Origin: JANSWP01 sp041941305
GTDB taxonomy: Bacteria > Bacteroidota > Bacteroidia > Chitinophagales > Saprospiraceae
Length of the DNA stretch: 64,000 bases
Direction of reading: 5' to 3'
Assembly (NCBI GenBank): GCA_041941305.1
Contig: JBGTQJ010000009.1
Location: 62,001-126,000 of the forward strand
Part shown: positions 18,614 to 27,654 of the stretch, one piece after another
Layout of the letters: each line of letters starts with the position of its first letter
Position numbering within the stretch: position 1 is the first letter of the stretch
Translations under genes and position numbers: made by a program
Notes under the pieces: model-generated
Databases searched by the model: none
Told to the model about the DNA's origin: nothing
The model's input: the letters and a program-made list of their open reading frames with translations, nothing else

Positions 18614-19804
18614 TCAATTGGGGTAAGCTACTCCAATCACTCCTTCATTTACAACCATCTCCAAGGCATTACCGCTTTCTGAATATAAAACACAATAGAA
18701 TTGTATTGCTACCTTTTTGGTCTTTCGATTTTGTGGGTTATCATCAAAATCTTCAATCGCAATAATTTCAAAAAAGGCATTGTTACTGGTAGGTTGTGTT
18801 TGGAATTCTGTGCTGTAAAAAATTGAATCTGGACTCGTGTATTCGACAATGATTTTGGAAAACTCAAAAGGGTTTGGTATGAGTTCAGGTATAGAATCAA
18901 TTTTTGTTATCAACTTCATATCTGTACTAAAACTGGCTGAACAATAGGAAACGGTATTTTGAGAAGGAAACATGGAGGCTTGGGATTGACAGCCTGTGGC
19001 ATCGTTTACGATAACGGTATATGGTCCTCCGACAGGTGATAAAATGACCTGCTGAGTCGTTTCTCCATTTGACCAGAGATAAGTAAATGGCGGGGTTCCG
19101 GTTGTTTCAGCAGTCAAGGTATCGATTAGTCCAGTCCCTTGAAGTGTACCTGGAACGATTTGTACCGCACAAGGCAAATAATTAGGGTCTGCAAGTCTCA
19201 GGTTTTGACTCACGGAGCTTTGGCAATCTATTCCCATTAAATCTAGGGTGATTTGAAAATCGGCTGGGTTGTTGATTAGAGGAAATTCATAATTAAAGAT
19301 GGGATTATTTTGAAAGGCTATGGTTATTATTGAATCTATTGTCCAAATATAAGTAGGATTAATTCCATTGTTTGAAATAATAGAAGAACTAGCATCAAAA
19401 GTAACGTCATAAGATGTTGTGCTTACAAAAGTCCAAATGGTATCCTGGCTGGCATCAAAACTATAAAAACCGGGTTCCAGCGCAGTCTCAATATCTACTC
19501 CGGTCGCTATATTGGTAACTTGAAAATCCCTGATTTTTATTGTCAGTTGCTCCATACAGTTTTGGATGCAATCACTTTTTTCAAATCGTCCAAAAAATTC
19601 ATAAACTTCATTTGTATCTTTTCTGAAATCAGAAACTAAAATGAAATGCTCTTCCCCGGCTGTGATGTTAAATTCAGCACCCTGAAGTGTTCCATTCACG
19701 GCAAAAACTGGTTCATTACCAAGAGGAGGTGGCAATTCCACTTTCTGGCATGAGTTGGATAAAAGGATTATTATCAGGAATATATAGTTTCTAATGGCAA
19801 ACAT
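18614..19804 (-). CDS. Lipoprotein with one SprB/PKD-like repeat
   Basis: From the ATG at 19804 the product is 396 residues with a lipobox at Cys19 (LLSNSC). Beta-rich domains follow, including one repeat with PPFTYLWSNGETTQ ... GPYTVIVNDATGCQS. This is the same unit that is repeated nine times in the adhesin encoded at 22116-25325. The upstream in-frame extension (to 19885) runs into a palindromic element and lacks a signal sequence, so it was rejected. It is co-oriented with the barrel, sigma and adhesin genes. The stop is 6 bp from the end of the converging BNR gene. Confidence 0.8.
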   Translation of the reverse strand: MFAIRNYIFLIIILLSNSCQKVELPPPLGNEPVFAVNGTLQGAEFNITAGEEHFILVSDFRKDTNEVYEFFGRFEKSDCIQNCMEQLTIKIRDFQVTNIATGVDIETALEPGFYSFDASQDTIWTFVSTTSYDVTFDASSSIISNNGINPTYIWTIDSIITIAFQNNPIFNYEFPLINNPADFQITLDLMGIDCQSSVSQNLRLADPNYLPCAVQIVPGTLQGTGLIDTLTAETTGTPPFTYLWSNGETTQQVILSPVGGPYTVIVNDATGCQSQASMFPSQNTVSYCSASFSTDMKLITKIDSIPELIPNPFEFSKIIVEYTSPDSIFYSTEFQTQPTSNNAFFEIIAIEDFDDNPQNRKTKKVAIQFYCVLYSESGNALEMVVNEGVIGVAYPN

Positions 19805-19835
19805 TTTTTTAACTTTTTCAAAGTCCCTTTTATGA

Positions 19836-20028
19836 CCCTGGAGGGTTGGGCTGTTAAGTTCTATGCTAATAAAGTTAAAAGTCAAAATGATAAATGTAAA
19901 ATGTAAAAGTTCACATTTTCTAAGAATTTCGTTATCAGGTCTTTATGAATGCCCATACTTTTAAATTTATCATTTTACATTTTGACTTTCAATAATAGAA
20001 CTTAACAGCCTTGCCCTGGAGGGTTGGG
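19836..20028. repeat. Palindromic element with 15-bp direct-repeat flanks
   Basis: Perfect 16-bp terminal arms GGCTGTTAAGTTCTAT (19849-19864) and its complement (19995-20010) surround an AT-rich imperfect palindrome. The core, AAAGTCAAAATGATAAATG, resembles the core of copy B at 14477-14697. Identical 15-bp direct repeats CCCTGGAGGGTTGGG lie at 19836-19850 and 20014-20028. They look like a long target-site duplication, though the left one shares two bases with the arm. No ORF. Confidence 0.7.
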
Positions 20029-20039
20029 TTTCTTTGTAG

Positions 20040-21377
20040 CTATTTGAAAAAATAGGTTCCAGAGCATTGCAACATGAATCTGGGATCATCCTTCAAAAAA
20101 CCTGGATTCGATTTATGCAAATTGGTTAACCGATAATGCAATCTCAAACCTAAACTTATATTTCTTTTTAATTCAAATTCATATCCTAGTAGCAAGTGAG
20201 TTTGGATTTTTTGGAGGTTTTGAGTATCCAACCATCCCTTCTGTATCGTTTCTGCTTCCACGTATCTGTAGGGTTCCTGGCTTTCCAAAGCTCTTAGCAT
20301 GGCTATTTTCTCCTCTACCAATAAATTTTCTTCCTCTGTTCTCTGCCAGGGCAATCGGTTATCCTGAAATTCCATTTTACCATAAGCTCCTAAAAGACTA
20401 CTGATTCCAAATCCTCCGTAGAGCGTACTTTTTACCAAATTTCTTTGAATATAGACCGGGACTTCCAAATAGTGCAAACTACTGGGTATCAAAGCATAAA
20501 TATCCGTTTCTCCACCGTATCCATAATTGATTTGTTCACTAAGACTGGAAGTTCCAAAATCGCTTTTGAACAGTAAATAGCTGATTTCCGAACCTATAGA
20601 CCACTTATTTGAAATTGGGAATTTTGCAACAAATCCAGCTCTATAACCTGAAATAGAACTTGTATTTGAGTTAGCCAAAAGCGCAACACCACCTGTAAAT
20701 CCAAGTTTGGTTTTTTGAACAAAGGAAATGGCTTCTTTTGCTTTTGTATCTACTAGGTAGTCCAGTAGGTTTGGTTCACCATCAAACTCGACTTTTGTAG
20801 CATTTGGATAAGGTGAAAAGAAAATAATTGATTCTAATTCATTTGTTCTATTCTTTTCAGGTATTGGTTTCAATTCCCCTGAATTTGCAATTGGGGCTTG
20901 ATTATCATTATTCGATTTTACAGTTTCAATTATTGGAGTTGATTTAGGGTCGAATTTTACATTCTCTTTCAATTTGATGTTTTCAGTAGAAGTTGGAGTA
21001 CTTTTAAATGGTTCAATTATTTGATTTTCAATAAGTTTTGAATCTGGTTCCTCATTTTGAAAAATATTTTCCTTGGTTCTATTAGTTGTATCGTTTTCCA
21101 AACTACTATTCACATCATTGTTTAATTTTTCTTCAGCAATGGATTCAACGAGCTCCAATTTGGTGACATTCGAGTCATTGTTCCTTAAGTTTAAATAGCT
21201 TATAGCTCCACTTCCAATTATCAACAATCCAATAAAAACCCACCAGGCAAAACGGCGCTTGCGCTTTTGGTTTTCTTCCAGTGCAATCATTTGAGAAGCT
21301 TGTTCCCAATTCGCTTCAGAGAATTCAAATTCCCTATTTTGGAGTTTTTCCTGAAAAAATTTGTCTAAATTGCTCAT
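20040..21377 (-). CDS. One-TM plus outer-membrane barrel protein, putative anti-sigma factor
   Basis: From ATG 21377 the product is 445 residues. A charged cytoplasmic-type segment (1-55, DKFFQEKLQNREFEFSEANW) is followed by a single TM helix (~57-78, WWVFIGLLIIGSGAISYLNL). A Ser/Asn/Glu-rich linker of about 140 residues comes next, then a beta-barrel-like C-terminal domain (~220-445) ending in CSGTYFFK. It follows the ECF sigma gene directly, the normal anti-sigma position. If both halves are real, the protein would link the inner membrane, periplasm and outer membrane. The frame extending to 21425 lies inside a hairpin and was rejected. Confidence 0.72.
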   Translation of the reverse strand: MSNLDKFFQEKLQNREFEFSEANWEQASQMIALEENQKRKRRFAWWVFIGLLIIGSGAISYLNLRNNDSNVTKLELVESIAEEKLNNDVNSSLENDTTNRTKENIFQNEEPDSKLIENQIIEPFKSTPTSTENIKLKENVKFDPKSTPIIETVKSNNDNQAPIANSGELKPIPEKNRTNELESIIFFSPYPNATKVEFDGEPNLLDYLVDTKAKEAISFVQKTKLGFTGGVALLANSNTSSISGYRAGFVAKFPISNKWSIGSEISYLLFKSDFGTSSLSEQINYGYGGETDIYALIPSSLHYLEVPVYIQRNLVKSTLYGGFGISSLLGAYGKMEFQDNRLPWQRTEEENLLVEEKIAMLRALESQEPYRYVEAETIQKGWLDTQNLQKIQTHLLLGYEFELKRNISLGLRLHYRLTNLHKSNPGFLKDDPRFMLQCSGTYFFK

Positions 21378-21392
21378 AAGCCAAGCTATTGA

Positions 21393-21442
21393 CTGAAAGT
21401 TGTTGGTTATTGGTGCAAAAGCCAATAGCCAACGGCTTTCAG
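21393..21442. repeat. Imperfect 21-bp hairpin
   Basis: Arms 21393-21413 and 21422-21442 (18/21) contain GTTGGTTATTGG/CCAATAGCCAAC. It sits between the sigma stop and the barrel-protein start. A motif of the same style (TCAGTTGCCAGTTGTC) occurs at 46363-46447. Confidence 0.6.
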
Positions 21443-21450
21443 CATTTTGC

Positions 21451-22029
21451 TTAATATTCTCTTTTGATCACTCGTTCTTCCGTTTCCATCAACTTTCGCA
21501 TCATTTCCTGAAGTTTCTTTCTGGCAAAACTTAAATGCCATTTTGAAGTCCCATCGCTGATATTTAGCATTTTACCAATCTCCTTATGACTATATCCGTC
21601 AATTGCAAAAAGATTAAAGACTTTTTGACTGACTGTGGGAAGCCTTCTTATTAAAACCTCCAATTGTTCTGCATCAAATTGCTTTTCAGCCTCATTAAAG
21701 TCTATTAGGTGACTGGCATCATTGGTCTCTGTAAAGTCTTGATATTCAATCAGCTCCTTGACTTTCCTGTTCTTTCTGAATTCATCAATAATGGTATTAA
21801 TCATTATCCTTCTAATCCAGGCAAAAAAAGGAGCCTTAAATGAATACTTGTCCAGGTTGTTCAAAATCTTCAAAAAACCCAGGTTTAAGACTGCTTTGGC
21901 TTCTTCCTGATTTTTTTGATAACGAACACAAACGCCCATTAAAACATTATAGCAACTCCTGTAGAGTTGGAACTGCGCTTTCCTATCACCGCGCTGACAA
22001 TCCTTTAAGAGTTGCGGATGGATGTTCAT
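21451..22029 (-). CDS. ECF-family RNA polymerase sigma factor
   Basis: The 192-residue protein has sigma region 2 (about 20-90, ending in FAWIRRIMINTIIDEFRKNRK) and region 4 (about 125-180, LPTVSQKVFNLFAIDGYSHKEIGKML, a helix-turn-helix). It recruits RNA polymerase to a specific promoter set. It is followed at 74 bp by the TM/barrel protein, its likely anti-sigma partner, and preceded by the SprB-repeat adhesin gene in the same direction. A perfect 28-bp hairpin ends 10 bp upstream of its ATG and might affect translation. Confidence 0.93.
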   Translation of the reverse strand: MNIHPQLLKDCQRGDRKAQFQLYRSCYNVLMGVCVRYQKNQEEAKAVLNLGFLKILNNLDKYSFKAPFFAWIRRIMINTIIDEFRKNRKVKELIEYQDFTETNDASHLIDFNEAEKQFDAEQLEVLIRRLPTVSQKVFNLFAIDGYSHKEIGKMLNISDGTSKWHLSFARKKLQEMMRKLMETEERVIKREY

Positions 22030-22038
22030 GCTCTATGA

Positions 22039-22104
22039 ATGATGAATGATAAATGATGAATGATGAGTTTCTATTTTCATCATTCATCATTTATCATTCA
22101 TCAT
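22039..22104. repeat. Perfect 28-bp hairpin upstream of the sigma gene
   Basis: Arms 22039-22066 and 22077-22104 are exact complements made of ATGATGAATGATAAATG-type units with a 10-nt loop. It fills the gap between the adhesin stop (22116) and the sigma start (22029). On the minus-strand transcript it would occlude the region just before the sigma start codon. It lacks a T-run, so it is unlikely to be a terminator. Confidence 0.65.
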
Positions 22105-22115
22105 TTACCTATGCT

Positions 22116-25100
22116 TTATTGTTTTACAATTTTATTTGAAATCACTTCTTTACCCGAAATGAAATTTAGGAAGTATATTCCTTGTGGCAAATGTGTGATG
22201 TCAAACCTTAAATCATGTTTTCCGACCATAAAAGATTGATTTTCAACCATGATGGTCTTTCCCGTTATATCAGTAAGGATAATGCTGCTTTCCAGGTTCT
22301 CCTTCAAATCAAATGCAATAAATATTTCTCCAGACGTTGGATTTGGGAATACCTGAATTTCCTGATTGACCACCACTTCTGTCAAGCCTGTAGTGACACT
22401 GCTTTCTGTTACCTCAAAGTTCAGATCAACAATTTGAGTATTATCAGGTCCTATCGTTACCCAATAGTGAGCTTGGTCTTTTCCAGTAATTTCTACTTCC
22501 ACTTTGTAAGTTCCCCATGGCAGGTTGTCAAATTCGTATTCCCCATCTTCATTTGTCAATTCATGCTCTAATGGCAATTCCTGGAAATCATACAAGAAAA
22601 TAGATACGCCAGGGATTGGATCTCCCTCTCCTCTGTCATCATTGCTACCCACCAAGCCATTACTCTCATAAATGGCACCTGAAATGCCCCCAGGGCCAGA
22701 AAGTGGTTCATCTGGAATTAGGGTAATATCATAAAATTGATTCAGGTTGCCAGGAATGACAATGACCGTGGCATTGTCCCAGTTCAAAACATCACCATAG
22801 TACGTGGGCAAGTATTCCGTGAAGGTGGTTGAATTAGGATCCAACTCTGCCCGTACGATATAACTTCCAGGTTCAACATCAGTGAATAGATAGCGATAAC
22901 CCAATGGGAATGCTTCAATATTGGTTTCGTCAACCTGCTCAGGTTGTCCGGTATTTGGGTCTATTCTGAATAATACAACATCTCCAAATATGAGTACTGG
23001 AACTTGCAAACTATCTGCCACCTGAACCCAGCCACCAATGGAATTGCCCATGTTGACGGTGTAGCAATCTGTGGCAGTACACCCCGTGGCATCAGTTAGG
23101 GTTACACAATAGGTGCCGGACTGCCCTGGTGTAATCAGTTGAGTCGTTTCACCGGTACTCCACAAATACGTGAAGGTTCCGAAGCTGTTGGAAATTGCCA
23201 GCAGGTGAATGGCATTGGTAGAATCCGTTTCAATAATTTGCACATTGCATCCACCGCCGCTACCAATTGAAACGGTAACACAACTGGTTGCAACGCAACC
23301 ATTCGCATCCGTAATGACTACACAATAGGTACCCGATTGTCCGACAAAAATAGTCGGACCATTGGGTTGGGTATTGATGTTCCAATCATAGGTAAATGGT
23401 GGGGTTCCACTAGGAATTGCGGTTAATTGAAGACCATTTGTACCCGATGTAGAATCTACCTGAATAGTTACAAAACAAGTAGTATCTCCCCATATTATAC
23501 AATCTTCAGCTTCACAGCCCAAAGCGTCTGTAAGCGTCACACAATATTCTCCTGGGGCATTAGGTAAAATGGATTCTGTGGTTTCACCAGTACTCCAAAG
23601 GTATGAAAATGGTCCTGCTCCAGTTCCAAAAGCAAATAATCCTCCGAAAACAGGACTGAGTGTAATTTCGACCTCACAACCATTTGTTAAATCAAAACAA
23701 TCAGTAGCCTGACATCCATCTGCATCCGTTATCGTAACACAATAATTTGAAATATTTGGATCAATTTGAATGTCAGGTGTAACCTCCCCATTGCTCCACA
23801 TATAGGTTATTGGAGCTACTCCTGTAGCATTGGCGTACAACCATGCACCCCCTTGTACCACTTCGATGTTTACAGAGCATGAATCATTTGGCCATACCAT
23901 TACTGTAATGCAAGAAGATGCTTCACAATCATTTGCATCCGTAATAGTCACACAGTAAGTTCCTGAGTCTGAAGGAACAATACTTTCTGTTGTTTCACCA
24001 GTACTCCATAAGTAAGTAAATGGTGCTTGGCCCCAGGCAGAGGCGCTTATTACAGGGGTAGATCCAGGAGGACAAAAATAGGAGAGTGAAACTCCGCAGT
24101 TATTGCCACCACCAAACTGAAAGCAGTCTGTCGCACTGCAACCATTGGCATCTGTAATGGTGACACAATGTCCTGCAGAATTTGGCGTTACGGCAATACT
24201 TTGAGTTAATTCTCCAGTGTCCCATAAGTAGGTAAATGGAGCAGTCCCAGAGGCATTTGCTGTCAAAATCAAACCTGTACCTGTAGAATCTAATTCAATT
24301 TCAACGCTGCAATTTCCGCCACCTCCAAAAGTATAGCAGGCAGTAGCAGCGCAACCTGTTGCATCCATAATGGTTACACAATAAACAATACCCAGGGGAG
24401 TATAAGGAATGGATTGAGTGGTCTCACCAGTATTCCATAAATAGGTAAATGGAGCTACCCCAGAAGGCATGGCTACCAAAATGGGGGTATTTGCTGAAGT
24501 AGTGTCTAACTGAATGATAACAGAACAATTTCCTGGATTGCTCACCTGGAAACAACTTTCTGCTGTACAGCCATCGGTATCAGTAATGGTTACACAATAC
24601 AAGGAAATATTTGGGTCCAGAGAGATGGTTTGAGTTGTTTCCCCATTGCTCCATTCAAAAGAAAAAGGTGCGTTACCTGTTGGAACAGCGGTAAGACCCA
24701 ATCCACCAGCAGCAGTAGAATCCAATTCTATTTCAACACTGCAATTATTTCCACCACCACTGGGGTAGCAATCTTCTGCTGTACAACCGTTCGCATCGGT
24801 TAAGGTTACACAATACAATAGACCATTTGGTGAATAAGCGATTGACTGACTTGTCTCACCTGTATTCCATAAGTAAGTATATGGTCCTGAACCAGAAGCA
24901 TTTGCAATTAAAACCAAACCTCCAGCAAGGGTAGAATCCAGTTCTATGCTCACGTCACAATTATTTCCGGAGCCACTGGCACAATATTCAAAATCGGCCA
25001 CAACATTTTCATTGCCTGGCCACCATGAGGCCGTGGCTGTCAAAACATTGCCATTGCAATCAAACATGGTAATAAAAACAATTCCCTGAGATGCATTCTG

Positions 25101-25325
25101 ATTTAGGGTAATGGTATCGCCATAATAACCATTGGAGTTGGTGGTTACGGTGCTTGTATATCCTGGTTGAGTAGGCGTATTCCCAGGAATAGATATTTCA
25201 AGATTTACATTGGGTACGCCAACTCCATTGGCGTCGAATACCAATCCTGAAACGGTAATCGTAATTTGGGCATTGATCGCAAAAGCGAGCGCAGCAAATA
25301 TTAAAGTTGTCAATAACTTTCTCAT
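22116..25325 (-). CDS. SprB-repeat adhesin-like T9SS cargo protein
   Basis: From ATG 25325 the product is 1069 residues with a signal peptide (MRKLLTTLIFAALAFAINAQ). An N-terminal beta domain (~20-125) is followed by nine tandem repeats of about 70 residues with the core FTYLWSTGETTQ...YCVTITDANGC, each with paired cysteines. Then come two Cna-B/carboxypeptidase-regulatory-like domains (~745-960, including GEYEFDNLPWGTYKVEVEI) and a T9SS type A tail (~985-1069, VFPNPTSGEIFIAF...SNKIVKQ). SprB-like proteins serve in surface adhesion and gliding. Length and repeat number suit a cell-surface filament. The earlier in-frame start at 25397 lacks a signal peptide. Confidence 0.9.
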   Translation of the reverse strand: MRKLLTTLIFAALAFAINAQITITVSGLVFDANGVGVPNVNLEISIPGNTPTQPGYTSTVTTNSNGYYGDTITLNQNASQGIVFITMFDCNGNVLTATASWWPGNENVVADFEYCASGSGNNCDVSIELDSTLAGGLVLIANASGSGPYTYLWNTGETSQSIAYSPNGLLYCVTLTDANGCTAEDCYPSGGGNNCSVEIELDSTAAGGLGLTAVPTGNAPFSFEWSNGETTQTISLDPNISLYCVTITDTDGCTAESCFQVSNPGNCSVIIQLDTTSANTPILVAMPSGVAPFTYLWNTGETTQSIPYTPLGIVYCVTIMDATGCAATACYTFGGGGNCSVEIELDSTGTGLILTANASGTAPFTYLWDTGELTQSIAVTPNSAGHCVTITDANGCSATDCFQFGGGNNCGVSLSYFCPPGSTPVISASAWGQAPFTYLWSTGETTESIVPSDSGTYCVTITDANDCEASSCITVMVWPNDSCSVNIEVVQGGAWLYANATGVAPITYMWSNGEVTPDIQIDPNISNYCVTITDADGCQATDCFDLTNGCEVEITLSPVFGGLFAFGTGAGPFSYLWSTGETTESILPNAPGEYCVTLTDALGCEAEDCIIWGDTTCFVTIQVDSTSGTNGLQLTAIPSGTPPFTYDWNINTQPNGPTIFVGQSGTYCVVITDANGCVATSCVTVSIGSGGGCNVQIIETDSTNAIHLLAISNSFGTFTYLWSTGETTQLITPGQSGTYCVTLTDATGCTATDCYTVNMGNSIGGWVQVADSLQVPVLIFGDVVLFRIDPNTGQPEQVDETNIEAFPLGYRYLFTDVEPGSYIVRAELDPNSTTFTEYLPTYYGDVLNWDNATVIVIPGNLNQFYDITLIPDEPLSGPGGISGAIYESNGLVGSNDDRGEGDPIPGVSIFLYDFQELPLEHELTNEDGEYEFDNLPWGTYKVEVEITGKDQAHYWVTIGPDNTQIVDLNFEVTESSVTTGLTEVVVNQEIQVFPNPTSGEIFIAFDLKENLESSIILTDITGKTIMVENQSFMVGKHDLRFDITHLPQGIYFLNFISGKEVISNKIVKQ

Positions 25326-25535
25326 CGGTTGAAAATTGATTTTGAGTTGTGGGCTTGGAGTTCGGTTTTGGAAATCTGGGATTATTCCGTTGCGCAACTT
25401 TTGATTTAGGAAATCCGAACTAATAAACCCTGTAATTACTCTACCACACGAAGGTAAGAAGAAGAAGGTTGGGTGAGAAAGTTATTTTTTTCAATTTTAA
25501 GCACCAAATCACATTTATCTACAACTAATTTTGGT

Positions 25536-25664
25536 TTCTTTTTTCCTCTAAATTCGTTTGCCAAGGGCATCCCTTGTCCAAGGGACTCCCTTTGGGATGG
25601 AGGAAAATACTCGTCAGAACTAAGGCTATGCCTGCGTTTTTTGCCTCGTTAGAGAAAAAAAGAA
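25536..25664. repeat. Palindromic element with GGGACTCCC hairpins
   Basis: Terminal arms TTCTTTTTTCCTCTAA (25536-25551) and complement (25649-25664) match at 15 of 16 positions. Inside are two adjacent hairpins, CAAGGGcatCCCTTG (25562-25576) and CCAAGGGactCCCTTTGG (25578-25595), followed by GGATGGAGGAAAATA. The inner part resembles the interior of the elements at 32810-33032 and 34308-34503, but the terminal arms differ. The rest of the 25326-25712 gap holds only a TACCTTCG promoter-like box at 25449-25456 (minus strand). Confidence 0.55.
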
Positions 25665-25712
25665 TTCCAAAATTTCACTTATACTCAAATATGACCTGGT
25701 GCTTAATCTTAA

Positions 25713-26222
25713 TTATTGTTCAGTTACATCCTGTTTGGACAGGGTTTTATGAATCTCGTTCACTGCCATCAAACCAGCAGAACCATACCATTCTTTCAAT
25801 TCCATTACCAAACTACCTTCACGAATTGCAGGATCGGTATTGGTCAATGCTTCGGCTTCTTCAATACTTTCGACATTAAAAATGTAAATGCCTCTCAAGT
25901 CACCATCTCCAAAAAATGGTCCGGCAAGTGCCAATTTGCCTGCTTCTGCCATTTTTCCAATATTTTCCAAATGTGCTCTTTGCAATTCAGCAGCTTTTAA
26001 TGAATCCAAATCCCTGTTTGGACCTTTCATCAAAAATGCCATGACATATTTTTTCATGCCATATTGATCTGCACCAAATTTTACGGCAGCAAGGGAGTCG
26101 TATCCTGTTGAATTGGCAGGTCCTGATTCTGAAATCGTTTTTGGGGCTTCATTGTTTTTTGTTGCACAGGAGAAGAAAAACAAGGCAAATGCTACAAGTA
26201 TAAAGTTGGGTGATATTTTCAT
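25713..26222 (-). CDS. YCII-like domain lipoprotein
   Basis: From ATG 26222 the product is 169 residues with a lipobox (FFSCATKN). A single alpha/beta domain of YCII type covers ~50-150 (KKYVMAFLMKGP...LQRAHLENIGKMAEAGKLALAGPFFGDGDLRGIYIFNVESIEEAE). YCII proteins are ferredoxin-like folds, some with dehydrochlorinase-type chemistry; the His in RAHLENI is in the usual conserved position. It is likely a periplasmic enzyme or binding protein of unknown substrate. The upstream extension to 26321 was rejected because it lacks a signal. Confidence 0.82.
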   Translation of the reverse strand: MKISPNFILVAFALFFFSCATKNNEAPKTISESGPANSTGYDSLAAVKFGADQYGMKKYVMAFLMKGPNRDLDSLKAAELQRAHLENIGKMAEAGKLALAGPFFGDGDLRGIYIFNVESIEEAEALTNTDPAIREGSLVMELKEWYGSAGLMAVNEIHKTLSKQDVTEQ

Positions 26223-26379
26223 CAGGCAAATTTTTTTTAACAGATTTATACCAAGAACTTGTCTAAATTTATAAATGTTTAAGCGGTATAACAGACTATT
26301 CCCTTTTGCATGATAGAGCACAAAATGGGCAGACTTAATATAGTTGGGTTTTTAAATATTCCCATAAGATTTTCAGATC

Positions 26380-27510
26380 TTAATTTTTTACCACTTTTAT
26401 GGTTTGATCCAACACCTTCAAAAAATAAATTTCTTTTGCCAATCCAGACATATCAATAACTTGTTGAGGACTAGTCAACGTACCACTCATTACAGAAATT
26501 CCCAAAAGCGAAACGATTTCAAACTCAATTGCATTTTCAATATTATGCTCAAGATTGATAACAGAATTTGTCGGGTTTGGGTAAATTTTTATTGAAGGCT
26601 GATTTTCGACGTCCTCCAGATTGGTTATCGCTCCATTGATGTCGTATCTGGAAAAGAATTTCCAAATTTCAAGGGAAGCATTGATGTCTTGATTGGTACC
26701 CGGAAAATTGAGTGTTGTACCTGGCCAGGTATGGTCGCCACCTGTTACTTTAAAATGTTCTGTTGTGGAGGTGTTATCCCCGCCTGAATATACGATATGT
26801 TCGACAGTACTACCATCTGTAATATCGATATCAGCCATTGGTGTAATCGTCGGTGTTGGATCGCAATTATTATATGTTACCCAATAGTCAATAGCTTCTT
26901 GAACAGGTTTGGTCCATATTTCGCCATTATAGGGAACCACACTATCATCGGTACCGTGGATTTGCATCACTGGTGTAGGGTGAAGGGGATTGCAATTGTC
27001 AAAAGTTTGGGGTGTCATAGAACCTGTTACCGAAGCAATGGCAGCAATTCTGTCACTCAATTGGCAGGCGAGTAAAAAACTCATATAGCCTCCGTTGGAC
27101 ATTCCAGTCGAATAGACTCTATTTAAATCAATATTATAGCTATTGGCCAAATCGTCAATTAATGCTTCTGTAAAGCCAACATCGTCCACCGTACTTCCGA
27201 TTGTCCATCCTCCAACATTCCAATGGGTATTCCCCGCGAACAGAGTGCCTTGAGGATGTGCGATTATAAATCCGGCAGTATCTGCAATGGTTCGGAAATC
27301 TCCATATCCCATCTGAGCCCCGGCATTGCTGGTATAACCGTGAAAATTAAAAACCAAGGGAACTGGGTCATCTCCCGAATAATTGGCTGGAACATAAAGA
27401 ATATAATCTCTTTGGATGCCATCATGCTGTATGGAACCATTGATGGTTTGTTGGGAAAAACCAATAGATGACATGCTTAAAATAGAAATGAAAAGTAGAA
27501 TTTGCTTCAT
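26380..27510 (-). CDS. Secreted PHB-depolymerase/feruloyl-esterase-like hydrolase, T9SS cargo
   Basis: From ATG 27510 the product is 376 residues with a signal peptide (MKQILLFISILSMSSIGFSQ). The alpha/beta-hydrolase domain (~25-280) is of LpqC/polyhydroxybutyrate-depolymerase type, with oxyanion region FNFHGYTSN, nucleophile Ser in GMSNGGYM, Asp in HGTDDSVVP and His in GGDHTWPG. A T9SS type A tail (~300-376, KIYPNPTNSVINLEHN...IKVVKN) follows. It is predicted to be exported and to cleave esters such as PHB or plant-wall feruloyl groups; which one cannot be decided. Confidence 0.88.
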   Translation of the reverse strand: MKQILLFISILSMSSIGFSQQTINGSIQHDGIQRDYILYVPANYSGDDPVPLVFNFHGYTSNAGAQMGYGDFRTIADTAGFIIAHPQGTLFAGNTHWNVGGWTIGSTVDDVGFTEALIDDLANSYNIDLNRVYSTGMSNGGYMSFLLACQLSDRIAAIASVTGSMTPQTFDNCNPLHPTPVMQIHGTDDSVVPYNGEIWTKPVQEAIDYWVTYNNCDPTPTITPMADIDITDGSTVEHIVYSGGDNTSTTEHFKVTGGDHTWPGTTLNFPGTNQDINASLEIWKFFSRYDINGAITNLEDVENQPSIKIYPNPTNSVINLEHNIENAIEFEIVSLLGISVMSGTLTSPQQVIDMSGLAKEIYFLKVLDQTIKVVKN

Positions 27511-27654
27511 GTGAAAGGTAGAATTTAGCTTCATTACCGAGCACTTCCTTTCCTTAATAAACATAATAATATTTCGCTAATTCTGCGAAAACCATCTTTC
27601 CAAAAGTGTTGGGTAATAAAAATGAAGGATATGTAATGGCTAAAATAGGGAAAA

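Noticed and set aside
22116..25325. Regular ~210-bp periodicity that might suggest a CRISPR or satellite array
   Set aside because: The period matches nine ~70-residue protein repeats in one open frame; units are diverged at the DNA level and there are no spacers.
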